From: Treponema sp. UBA6852
GTDB lineage: Bacteria > Spirochaetota > Spirochaetia > Treponematales > Treponemataceae
Direction: 5' to 3'
NCBI GenBank assembly: GCA_002449305.1
Contig: DKDI01000038.1
Coordinates: 917-24,993 of the forward strand
DNA length: 24,077 nucleotides
Under the pieces are notes generated by a model that saw only the letters and a list, made by a program, of their open reading frames with translations, ran no database searches and was not told the origin of the DNA. Position 1 is the first letter of the stretch. Each line of letters starts with the position of its first letter. Position numbers and translations under genes: made by a program. Below are positions 15,323 to 22,534 of the stretch, piece by piece.

Positions 15323-15324
15323 CT
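15309..15324. terminator. Short palindrome at convergent gene ends
   Basis: AGCTAG (15309-15314), AAAA, CTAGCT (15319-15324) form a perfect 6-bp stem with a 4-nt loop. It covers the shared stop codons of the pcnB-like gene and the hydrolase. A real U-tract is missing on both sides, so termination here would be weak. Confidence 0.35.
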
Positions 15325-16248
15325 TTGTAAAAAATGCAGAATGTCATCCATAATTTCCTCACGGTTTGTTTCGTTAAAAAGTTCATGGCGCGCATCTTCA
15401 TAAAGATGAATTGAAATATTTTTCATGCCGGATTTTTTATAGCAGTTAAAAAGTTTTTTTACAGTCTTTCCGTAAGAGCCAACAGGATCAGCAGTTCCTG
15501 CAACAAGAAAAACTGGCAAATTTTGGGGGATTTTCAAAATATTGCTCTTTTTGTGAATCTGGCGCAAACCTGAATATATATCACACAAAAATCCATTTGT
15601 AGCGTCAAAACCGCAAAACTCATCTTTTATATAAAGGTCAACTTCATCTTTGTCTCTTGAAAGCCAGTCAAATTCAGTGCGGTGATTTTTTATTTTTGAA
15701 TTTGAAAGACCGAATGTCAAAACATTCATAAAACGGCTTTGCTTTTTTGCACCCTCAAAAAATTTTATAATTCCGCCAATAAAATTTGCAAAGGCAACTG
15801 TCAAAGGTCTAGGACCGGCAGTTCCGCAAAGAACAGCTTTGTCAATTTCATTTCCATATTTTTCAATTACATTCTGGGCAATAAACGAGCCGAAGCTATG
15901 CCCCAAAAGGAAAATTTTTTTTCCAGGAAAAAGTTTTTTTGCATACAAAATTTCTTCATGAATATCTTCTGTTACCCGGTTGAATCCGTCTTTATCAGAA
16001 AGAAAACCAAGCATTCCAGTTCCGCTAGCCTGAGCTTTTAAACCAGTCTTTCCGTGTCCCCTATGATCTTCTGCAATCAGCGCAATTTTATTTTTTGCAA
16101 GAAATTCCGCAAAACGAGCATAACGTGCAGCGTGCTCAGCCATTCCGTGGCTCAAAACCACAACAGCTTCAGTTTCCGCCGGAATCCAATGATAAACAAA
16201 ATTCACATTTCCATCAGACATAGAAAGTTCTTTTACTTCAAAATCCAT
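15319..16248 (-). CDS. Alpha/beta hydrolase, monoacylglycerol-lipase-like
   Basis: 309 residues. Lysophospholipase/monoglyceride lipase pattern: VLSHGMAEHAARY (oxyanion HG, 34-35), EDHRGHGKT (60-68), the nucleophile elbow GHSFG with Ser118, an acidic residue in VAGTADPVG, and the His in EDARHELFNE near the C-terminus. It probably hydrolyses a lipid or small ester; the exact substrate is unknown. No signal peptide is seen. TGAGG 7-8 nt before the ATG is a good ribosome site. It lies downstream of the trpS terminator and so needs its own promoter, perhaps in the T-rich stretch after that terminator. Confidence 0.85.
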   Translation of the reverse strand: MDFEVKELSMSDGNVNFVYHWIPAETEAVVVLSHGMAEHAARYARFAEFLAKNKIALIAEDHRGHGKTGLKAQASGTGMLGFLSDKDGFNRVTEDIHEEILYAKKLFPGKKIFLLGHSFGSFIAQNVIEKYGNEIDKAVLCGTAGPRPLTVAFANFIGGIIKFFEGAKKQSRFMNVLTFGLSNSKIKNHRTEFDWLSRDKDEVDLYIKDEFCGFDATNGFLCDIYSGLRQIHKKSNILKIPQNLPVFLVAGTADPVGSYGKTVKKLFNCYKKSGMKNISIHLYEDARHELFNETNREEIMDDILHFLQS

Positions 16249-16264
16249 ATTTGCCTCAGGTTTT

Positions 16265-16302
16265 AAAATACAAAAATAAATCCTGCCGTTTTGCAGCAGG
16301 AT
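16265..16302 (-). terminator. Rho-independent terminator of trpS
   Basis: On the minus strand ATCCTGC, a 9-nt loop and GCAGGAT make a perfect 7-bp stem (16302-16280), followed by the T-rich TTATTTTTGTATTTT. It lies 18 bp after the trpS stop. Confidence 0.8.
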
Positions 16303-16319
16303 AACTAGAATAGCTAAAA

Positions 16320-17405
16320 CTAAATTTTCATGTTCATGGCTTCGCGGACTTCGTCCAAAGTTTTTATGGCAATCGCGCGTGCTTTTTCTACGCCGTCAAG
16401 AAGAACCTGTCTTATATAGTCAGGATTTTTTTCAAGTTCGGCTCGTTTTTGTCTTAATGGACGAAGTTCTTCATTCAAGGCTTCAGCAAGAACTTTTTTA
16501 AGCTCACCGCTTCCCTTTTCTCCAATCCGCTCAGCAATGGCAGCAGGCTCTTCTTTTGTGCAAAGCGAAATCAGCATAAGAAGATTTGCAACTTCCGGGC
16601 GGCTTTCAGGATCATAAGTTATAACGCGCTCTGAATCAGTTTTCGCTTTCTTTATAAGAGAGGCGGTTTCGTCTTCGGTGCTGCAAAGAAATATCGCGTT
16701 TCCACGGCTCTTGCTCATTTTTTGGCTTCCATCCAAACCAAGAATGCTCGGTGTTTTTGAAAGCAATGCTTGCGGCAAAGGGAAAACTGGCTCTCTGTTC
16801 TTGCAAAATTTCCTGTTAAAAGCCTTTGCAATGTTCCGTGTAAGTTCAATGTGCGGAAGTTGGTCTTTTCCAACTGGAACAACATTTCCCTTGCAGAAAA
16901 GAATATCGCAAGCCTGATGAATCGGATATGTGTACATTCCGGCGTTAACATTTGTAAGTCCCGCGCTTGCAATTTCTTCTTTTACAGTCGGATTTCTTGA
17001 AAGTTCTGCATTGCTCACCAAAGTCATAAACGGAAGCATAAGCTGATTGCATTCCGGAATATAACTGTGCGGATAAATTATAACATTTTCACCAGGCTCA
17101 ATTCCGGCAGCAAGATAGTCGATTACAAGCTGTTTTGTGTTCTGGCTGATTTTATCAAACGCATCATGATCGGTAAGAACCTGATAGTCGGCAATAAGAA
17201 TCATTGTAGGCACACCAAGTTTTGCAAGGCGCACTCTGTTTTGCAAAGAGCCAAAGTAATGTCCAATGTGAAGATTTCCAGTCGGTCGGTCGCCAGTAAG
17301 AACCCTGTATTTCTGCGGATTCACTTGAATATCTGCTTCTATCTGCTTTGAGCGTTCCACTGACGCCAAAAAAGTCTTGTTGCTGTCAAATTCTTCGTCT
17401 GCCAT
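16320..17405 (-). CDS. trpS: Tryptophanyl-tRNA synthetase
   Basis: 361 residues; class I enzyme charging tRNA-Trp. GDRPTGNLHIGHYFGS (38-53) holds the HIGH motif (46-49), and QKMSKSRGNA holds KMSKS (229-233). Length is normal for bacterial TrpS plus a short N-terminal extension. The frame opens at 17465, but ATG 17405 is preferred: GAGGA precedes it at good distance and the longer form would include the leader. A possible -10, TATGATAAT-like, lies about 30 nt upstream. A strong terminator follows the gene. Confidence 0.95.
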   Translation of the reverse strand: MADEEFDSNKTFLASVERSKQIEADIQVNPQKYRVLTGDRPTGNLHIGHYFGSLQNRVRLAKLGVPTMILIADYQVLTDHDAFDKISQNTKQLVIDYLAAGIEPGENVIIYPHSYIPECNQLMLPFMTLVSNAELSRNPTVKEEIASAGLTNVNAGMYTYPIHQACDILFCKGNVVPVGKDQLPHIELTRNIAKAFNRKFCKNREPVFPLPQALLSKTPSILGLDGSQKMSKSRGNAIFLCSTEDETASLIKKAKTDSERVITYDPESRPEVANLLMLISLCTKEEPAAIAERIGEKGSGELKKVLAEALNEELRPLRQKRAELEKNPDYIRQVLLDGVEKARAIAIKTLDEVREAMNMKI

Positions 17406-17465
17406 TTGATTCCTCAAGTTAAAAAAAGTGAAGTTTAGATTATCATATTGCGTGCCGTTTAGCAA

Positions 17466-17507
17466 TTAGAGCCAGTTCAAGAGAAAAATTCAGTTGACCG
17501 GCTCTAA
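17466..17507 (-). other. Stem-loop between glgA and trpS
   Basis: TTAGAGCC (17466-17473) and GGCTCTAA (17500-17507) form an 8-bp perfect stem, extended by a few interrupted pairs. It starts 4 nt after the glgA stop. No T-tract follows on the minus strand, so it may protect the glgA mRNA end or act as an imperfect terminator just before the trpS promoter. Confidence 0.5.
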
Positions 17508-17511
17508 GAAT

Positions 17512-18993
17512 TTATTGTCTTATTCCGCAGCCACGTTCCAAGGCTTCTTTATAAACTTGAACATATTTTTCAGCAGCTTCATCCCAGCCAAATGTTTTTT
17601 TCATTCCTGCCTGCTGCATTTTTTTGATATGATCTTTTTTGTTGTAATACGCCCAAACAGCCCAGCCAACAGTATCATAAATAGCACGAGGAGTAAGCTG
17701 CTCAAATACAAATCCAGTGCCATCACCTGTCTGCTGATTGTAGTTATCAACAGTATCTGCAAGTCCGCCTGTTTTTCTTACGATTGGCAAAGTTCCATAA
17801 AGCATTGAATAAATCTGGTTCAAGCCGCATGGCTCATATTTTGAAGGCATAAGGAAGAAATCGCTTCCGGCTTCAATAAGATGGCTCAAAGCATCGTCAT
17901 ATCCAATGTAGGCTCTAAGGTTCGGAAGTTTTGACTGCAAGGCGCAAATCTCGTTTTCGCACCAGCTTTCTCCGCTGCCAAGAATTGCAAACTGAACTTT
18001 CATGTCCGTGCAAATTTGGTAAATTGAGCCGTAAGTCGGAGCAAAAATTTCAGCAATGCCTTTTTGATCTACAAGGCGCGTAACAATTCCAATAACAGGA
18101 ATATCAGGATTTACCTCCAGCCCCATTTTTTTCTGAAGTTCTTCCTTGCACTTTGCTTTTCCAGCCATGTTTTTTGCTGAATAAATCGCAGGTATTTTCT
18201 TATCGATTTCTGGATTCCACTGACGCAAATCCGCACCGTTCAAGATTCCCTTAATTACATCAGCCCTTGCGCGCAAAAGGCCGTCCATTCCGAATCCGCC
18301 TTCTGCAGTTTGAATTTCATGCGCATAAGTCGGCGAAACAGTCGTTATCATGTCGGAAGACGAAACTCCCGCTTGCAAGAAATTTATTCCGCCGTCATGC
18401 TCAAAGCCTGCGCCATAATAAAGCCCCCAGTCAATTCCAAGAGCTGGAAATGAATTTTTTGAATACTGACCTTGGTAGCCTTGGTTGTGAATTGTAAGAA
18501 CACTCGCAGTTTTTTCAAATCCGCAGTAACGGCAAACATGCTTTAAAAGAACTGGAGCAAGGCAGGTTGACCAGTCGTGGCAATGAATTATGTCAGGAAA
18601 CCAGCCAAGTTTTCGGCAAAGCTGAAACGCTCCGTGGCAAAGAACAGCAAATCTATAAGGATTGTCATGGAAGTCAGTTTCAGAAGGCACACCGTAAACT
18701 CCGTCTCTTCCAAAGCACTGCTCATGGTCAATAAAATAGACTGGAAGTTTTTCGCAGCCCGGCATTGTTGTTGTGTAAACAGCCGACCAGGTTTCTACAG
18801 TTCCAGCAGCGATTGCCATAGGACCTTCAAGTTTTACAAGCTTGCTTCTGTCGATTTTATAGTAGCGCGGCATAACAATTTTTACATCATGCCCCATTTT
18901 TGTAAGCTGAATGGCAAGCGCGCTCACCATGTCTGCAAGTCCGCCTGTCTTTGCAAAAGGAACTGTTTCTGCTGTAACCATTAAAATTTTCAT
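17512..18993 (-). CDS. glgA: Glycogen synthase (ADP-glucose type, GT5)
   Basis: 493 residues, the normal GlgA length. It transfers glucose from ADP-glucose to the growing alpha-1,4-glucan in the cytoplasm. Signatures are the N-terminal KTGGL (15-19) in the substrate loop, HCHDWST, the GIVTRLVDQKG hinge, the FLMPSKYEPCGLNQIYSM motif with the retaining-glycosyltransferase Glu, and KTGGLADTV. The start overlaps the aminotransferase stop as ATGA, with GGAGGAAG upstream, so the two are translationally coupled. Glycogen storage fits a fermentative sugar-using spirochaete, and the Mgl importer in this window could feed it. Confidence 0.95.
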   Translation of the reverse strand: MKILMVTAETVPFAKTGGLADMVSALAIQLTKMGHDVKIVMPRYYKIDRSKLVKLEGPMAIAAGTVETWSAVYTTTMPGCEKLPVYFIDHEQCFGRDGVYGVPSETDFHDNPYRFAVLCHGAFQLCRKLGWFPDIIHCHDWSTCLAPVLLKHVCRYCGFEKTASVLTIHNQGYQGQYSKNSFPALGIDWGLYYGAGFEHDGGINFLQAGVSSSDMITTVSPTYAHEIQTAEGGFGMDGLLRARADVIKGILNGADLRQWNPEIDKKIPAIYSAKNMAGKAKCKEELQKKMGLEVNPDIPVIGIVTRLVDQKGIAEIFAPTYGSIYQICTDMKVQFAILGSGESWCENEICALQSKLPNLRAYIGYDDALSHLIEAGSDFFLMPSKYEPCGLNQIYSMLYGTLPIVRKTGGLADTVDNYNQQTGDGTGFVFEQLTPRAIYDTVGWAVWAYYNKKDHIKKMQQAGMKKTFGWDEAAEKYVQVYKEALERGCGIRQ

Positions 18994-20195
18994 TTTTCTT
19001 CCTCCAAGTCTTTCATTGCCTTTACAAAAGCTTTTCTTGAATTTTCAATTGATTTTTCGCTCACACAGTACGCAAGCCGAATCCACCCTTTTCCGCCGAA
19101 TCCGCTTCCAGGAGCAGAAAGAATATTGTATTTCTTTAAGTAATCGCAAAAAGCCATATCGTCCGCGCCAAAAACCTCAGGAGCCTTGCACCACATATAA
19201 AACGCGCCCTCAGGAATAATATGCTCAACACCAGATTCGTCCAGCACATTCATAAGCATATCGCGGCGTTTTTTGTAAAGAGAATAGTCAACCTTTACAT
19301 TCCAAGTTTTAGCAACAACACGCTGAAAAAAAGCTGGCGCATTTACATAGCCTAAAATTCTTGTTGTAAAAATACAAGCGGCTACAACTTCATCTTTGTC
19401 CGGGCAGGCGGGATTTACACAAATGTAGCCTATTCTTTCACCCGGAAGGCTTAAATTTTTTGCAAACGAAGTTACAATAATTGCGCTGTCATAAACCGGA
19501 AAAACAGGAGCAACAGAGTTTCCGTCGTAAACAATCGCACGGTAAGGCTCATCGCACACAAGATACGGTTTTCTTCCGCACTTTTTTGCATGAAGTTCCA
19601 AAAGTTCAGCAAGTTTCTTTATTTCTTCTGTTGAATAAATGCGTCCTGTTGGATTGTTCGGACTGTTTATAAGAACAGCGGATGTTTTTTCTGTTAACGC
19701 AGCGGCAATCGCATCCACGTCAAGTGAAAAATCAGGCTTTGTAGGAACTTCAATTAAACTTCCACCGTAATTATGAACATAATGCCTGTATTCTGTAAAA
19801 AAAGGAGATGGAACTATAACATTGTCGCCTTCTGAAAGAATCGCCTTAAAAAGACTATTTAAAGCTCCAGCCGCGCCAACAGACATTACAACACAGCTAA
19901 AATCAATTGGAACACCTTGCTCTTCTTCTGTTTTTTTCGCCATCGCCTCTCTTGCAAACTGATAACCTGGATTAGGCATATATCCGTGGAAATTTTTTTC
20001 ACGATTTTTTGCAAGCTCTTCTATGCACTTAAAAATTTCTTCCGGCGGATTTAAGTCCGGATTTCCTATGCTAAAGTCAAAGACATTGTCTTCTCCGTAT
20101 TTTTTCTTAAGTTCAAGTCCTTCCTCAAACATTTTTCTGATTACGCCAGCAGTTTTGCTAGACATTGTTTCTTTTATATAAGGAGAAATTGGCAT
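18990..20195 (-). CDS. PLP-dependent aminotransferase, class I/II
   Basis: 401 residues, fold-type I. Landmarks are FSIGNPDLNPP (41-51), the PFFTEY segment (131-136), SPNNPTGRIYS (178-188), DEPY (215-218), and the PLP lysine K246 in TSFAKNLSLPGERIGY. A substrate-carboxylate Arg is likely in GWIRLAY. It belongs to the broad aspartate/alanine/aromatic aminotransferase group; the amino donor cannot be decided. AGGAGTG lies about 12 nt before the ATG. It is first in a two-gene unit with glgA, which is an unusual partner for an amino-acid enzyme. Confidence 0.88.
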   Translation of the reverse strand: MPISPYIKETMSSKTAGVIRKMFEEGLELKKKYGEDNVFDFSIGNPDLNPPEEIFKCIEELAKNREKNFHGYMPNPGYQFAREAMAKKTEEEQGVPIDFSCVVMSVGAAGALNSLFKAILSEGDNVIVPSPFFTEYRHYVHNYGGSLIEVPTKPDFSLDVDAIAAALTEKTSAVLINSPNNPTGRIYSTEEIKKLAELLELHAKKCGRKPYLVCDEPYRAIVYDGNSVAPVFPVYDSAIIVTSFAKNLSLPGERIGYICVNPACPDKDEVVAACIFTTRILGYVNAPAFFQRVVAKTWNVKVDYSLYKKRRDMLMNVLDESGVEHIIPEGAFYMWCKAPEVFGADDMAFCDYLKKYNILSAPGSGFGGKGWIRLAYCVSEKSIENSRKAFVKAMKDLEEEK

Positions 20196-20202
20196 TTATA
20201 TG

Positions 20203-20284
20203 CACTCCTATAAAAAGTTTTAAACGCAAATTTTGAGTAGAGAAAAACAGATGCTATTTCGGTAGATTTTCTCTTACACTCCTA
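20203..20284 (-). promoter_or_regulatory. Structured 5' leader of the aminotransferase-glgA unit
   Basis: The predicted leader is about 114 nt. It holds a stem of TTTTCTCT (20267-20274) with AGAGAAAA (20239-20246). It also holds two copies of TAGGAGTG on the mRNA: one at 20284-20277, just before the stem, and one at 20210-20203 as the ribosome site. I do not recognise a known riboswitch. Confidence 0.35.
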
Positions 20285-20315
20285 AATTAAAACTTGTTTA
20301 TTTTTTTATTGGAAA

Positions 20316-20344
20316 ATTATATCACACAAATATGGATTTAACAA
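20316..20344 (-). promoter_or_regulatory. Promoter of the aminotransferase-glgA unit
   Basis: On the minus strand: TTGTTA (20344-20339), 17 bp, perfect TATAAT (20321-20316). Start of transcription is predicted near 20309. Confidence 0.55.
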
Positions 20345-20394
20345 ATTTTATTGTTTTATTATTTTTAGTTCATCCGTGCGGAACATTCATTAAG

Positions 20395-20461
20395 AAAAAA
20401 TCAAAAAAATGCTAAATTTTAAATTAAAGATATTGACACAAAACGTGCTATAGTATATAGT
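20395..20461 (+). promoter_or_regulatory. Strong tRNA promoter with phased A-tracts
   Basis: Perfect TTGACA (20433-20438), 17 bp, TATAGT (20456-20461). Upstream A-rich tracts centred near 20397, 20406 and 20417 are spaced by roughly one helical turn, which suggests an UP element or bent DNA, as expected for stable-RNA genes. Confidence 0.75.
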
Positions 20462-20466
20462 CTTTT

Positions 20467-20494
20467 CATCAGCTTGATTAATTGCAAGTTGATG
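20467..20494 (+). other. Leader hairpin before tRNA-Thr
   Basis: CATCAGCTTG pairs with CAAGTTGATG (one G-T pair) over an 8-nt loop, just 4 nt before the tRNA. It is probably a processing or protection structure in the precursor transcript. Confidence 0.5.
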
Positions 20495-20498
20495 ATTT

Positions 20499-20571
20499 GC
20501 TGCTTTAGCTCAGTTGGTAGAGCACGTGATTTGTAATCTCGGGGTCGTGGGTCCAAGTCCTACAAGCAGCT
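20499..20571 (+). tRNA. tRNA-Thr (anticodon TGT)
   Basis: Complete 73-nt cloverleaf: acceptor GCTGCTT/AAGCAGC, D arm GCTC/GAGC, anticodon TGT at 20532-20534. The 3' CCA is not encoded. Two oddities: the anticodon stem CGTGA/TCTCG has a T-T mismatch, and the T loop reads TCCAAGT, so position 55 is C (20553) instead of the nearly universal T. Confidence 0.9.
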
Positions 20572-20577
20572 TGAGTC

Positions 20578-20658
20578 GGGGAGTTTCCCGAGTGGTCAAA
20601 GGGGGCAGACTGTAAATCTGTTGGTTTTCCTTCGTAGGTTCGAATCCTTCACTCCCCA
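20578..20658 (+). tRNA. tRNA-Tyr (anticodon GTA)
   Basis: 81 nt, class II with a variable arm. Acceptor GGGGAGT/ACTCCCC, anticodon GTA at 20612-20614, T loop TTCGAAT, discriminator A, no encoded CCA. The T stem GTAGG/CCTTC has one T-T mismatch. It follows tRNA-Thr by 6 nt and shares its promoter. Confidence 0.95.
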
Positions 20659-20664
20659 AGCAGG

Positions 20665-20692
20665 CACTAAGTTTTCTTAGTGTCTTTTTTTA
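20665..20692 (+). terminator. Terminator of the tRNA operon
   Basis: CACTAAG (20665-20671), TTTT, CTTAGTG (20676-20682), followed by TCTTTTTTTA. A classical intrinsic terminator. Confidence 0.88.
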
Positions 20693-20746
20693 TTTTAAAT
20701 CCTAACACACAAATATTTTCTTCCACAAAAAATCAGAATCAAATCA

Positions 20747-20787
20747 TAAAAAAACGCACCCTTGAAGCTAAACAGCCCCAAAGGTGC
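20747..20787 (-). terminator. Terminator of the mgl operon
   Basis: On the minus strand GCACCTTTG pairs with CAAGGGTGC, with an inner GCT/AGC pair and a short loop (20787-20756), followed by GTTTTTTTATG. It lies about 47 nt after the mglC stop. Confidence 0.88.
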
Positions 20788-20834
20788 AAAATTGGAGGAA
20801 AGTTATTTGGACAAGATTTTTTAAATTTCTACAA

Positions 20835-22517
20835 TTATTTCCGCTTAAGATATTTTATGCTGTCAAGCGCAACAGCTGCAATAATTATAAATCCTTTAAA
20901 TACAAACTGAAGGTTTGTGTCAATTCCAAGGAATGTAAGGCAGTAAGTAAGACTGGTGAATATTATAACACCAAGAACTGCGCCACCGATTTTTCCGATT
21001 CCACCGTTAAACGAAATTCCGCCTACAACACATGCCGCAATAGCATCAAGCTCATAGCCCTGCCCTGTTCCAGCACTTGCGTTGGCCTTGAAAGCTTCAA
21101 AGAACGCGCCGAATCCGTAGAAAATTCCTGCCATAATAAATACGCCCAAAGTTACCTTGAACACGCTTATTCCGCTTACACTTGCAGCTTCTGCGTTTCC
21201 ACCTACAGCATACATATTTTTTCCGAACGTTGTCTTGTTCCAGATAAACCAAGCGACAACAATCGCTATGGCGGCAGGAATAATTAGCTTAGGGAATGTA
21301 ACAAGCTCACCGTTTATAACACCAAGAACCCATCTTCCGCCGAAAACGTCCTTTATTCCGCTGTCAATTGAGCCTACTGGAGTTCCGCTTGTTCCAAAGA
21401 ACAAAAGTCCGTAGATTATAAGCTGAGTCGCAAGAGTTGAAATAAACGGATGAATCTTGAGCCTTGCTGAAAAAACACCTGCAAACGCGCTGAAAAGCAC
21501 ACAAAGGAACACAGAAGAAAACAACGCCATAATTACGCGGACAGCCATAGGAATCGCAGTAAAATCCCAAGGTCCCATGCCAAAGAAAGTAACAATATTC
21601 TGTCCCGGATGAAGAACAAGTCCTGTAACAACCGCTCCAAGAGCAACCATTCGGCCTACGCTCAAATCTGTTCCAGCAAGAAGAATAAGCCCCGCAACTC
21701 CAAGCGCATAGAACATACGGGTTGAAGACTGCTCAAGGATTGTAAAAATATTCGGAAGAGAAAGAAGGTTTCCGCTTCCAGAAATAGGAGCCAGAATAAT
21801 GCAGACTATAAAGAACACAAGAATTGCAAGGTAAAGTCCGTTGTCAAGGAAAAATTTTGAAAGCTTGAACTTGTAAATATAGTCATTCAAGTTAAGCACA
21901 AAGTCTTCTGAAAACTTATTTTTTCCGTTGCGCAGGCTTCTGTTTTTTTGAACATGATTTACAAATGCCTGATTTTTTGCGTCCTTGCATCTTCCAACTG
22001 CTGAAGACAAGCGGCTTTTTGCATCGAACAAAGCTGATTTTGTTTCATATTTCAGAGTCGCAATTTCTTCTTTTAAAGCAGCGGAATCCATTCCAGAAGA
22101 TTTCAGTTTGTTTTCTTTTTCAGCGGATTCAGATTTTATCTTTAATACTTCCTGCGCAAAATCCTGCTTATGTTTTGCAATGGATTCATTTTCCGCCTGA
22201 ACAACCTGAGCGATATATTCCTTTGAAATCGTGTTTGCGTAGGCTACGGCTTCTTTTTCAACACGGATTTCTTCAGTCTTGTTTTTTGCAGCGACTACCT
22301 TTGCCTTTTCAATTTCATCTTTTTTTTCTGAAATCAGACGCTGTTTTTCAACAGGATCAATCATCTTGCTTTTCTTAAGCGAGAAAATTTCCTGCTTTAG
22401 GTCGGCAATTTTGTTTACTCCGTCTTTCCGAAGATTATGCAAAGTTTCGGAATATCCGCGGAGTTTTTCGTCTTCATCCAAAGATTTTATTTCTGCAACA
22501 GATGCATTTTCGTTCAT
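20835..22517 (-). CDS. mglC: Sugar ABC transporter permease MglC with N-terminal coiled-coil extension
   Basis: 560 residues. Residues about 225-560 are an MglC/RbsC-type permease: GVAGLILLAGTDLSVGRMVAL, the WNKTTFGKNMYAVGGNAEAASVSG loop, and YELDAIAACVVGGISFNGGIG. Residues 1-220 are extra compared with E. coli MglC (about 336 aa). They are highly charged, Lys/Glu/Ala-rich, predicted coiled-coil and cytoplasmic (for example QRLISEKKDEIEKAK). Start: the frame opens at ATG 22538, overlapping the mglA stop as ATGA, but ATG 22517 has AGGAG 7 nt upstream and is preferred. It imports galactose, glucose or a related sugar together with MglA and a binding protein. Confidence 0.9.
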   Translation of the reverse strand: MNENASVAEIKSLDEDEKLRGYSETLHNLRKDGVNKIADLKQEIFSLKKSKMIDPVEKQRLISEKKDEIEKAKVVAAKNKTEEIRVEKEAVAYANTISKEYIAQVVQAENESIAKHKQDFAQEVLKIKSESAEKENKLKSSGMDSAALKEEIATLKYETKSALFDAKSRLSSAVGRCKDAKNQAFVNHVQKNRSLRNGKNKFSEDFVLNLNDYIYKFKLSKFFLDNGLYLAILVFFIVCIILAPISGSGNLLSLPNIFTILEQSSTRMFYALGVAGLILLAGTDLSVGRMVALGAVVTGLVLHPGQNIVTFFGMGPWDFTAIPMAVRVIMALFSSVFLCVLFSAFAGVFSARLKIHPFISTLATQLIIYGLLFFGTSGTPVGSIDSGIKDVFGGRWVLGVINGELVTFPKLIIPAAIAIVVAWFIWNKTTFGKNMYAVGGNAEAASVSGISVFKVTLGVFIMAGIFYGFGAFFEAFKANASAGTGQGYELDAIAACVVGGISFNGGIGKIGGAVLGVIIFTSLTYCLTFLGIDTNLQFVFKGFIIIAAVALDSIKYLKRK

Positions 22518-22534
22518 TTGCTTGCTCCTAGTAA

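Noticed and set aside
17406..17465. N-terminal extension of TrpS
   Set aside because: It encodes the leader and promoter region; ATG 17405 has a good ribosome site.
17466..17507. Intrinsic terminator of glgA
   Set aside because: The stem is good but no T-tract follows on the minus strand, so it is recorded only as a stem-loop.
20196..20309. Known riboswitch upstream of the aminotransferase
   Set aside because: No consensus core of a riboswitch class that I know could be matched.
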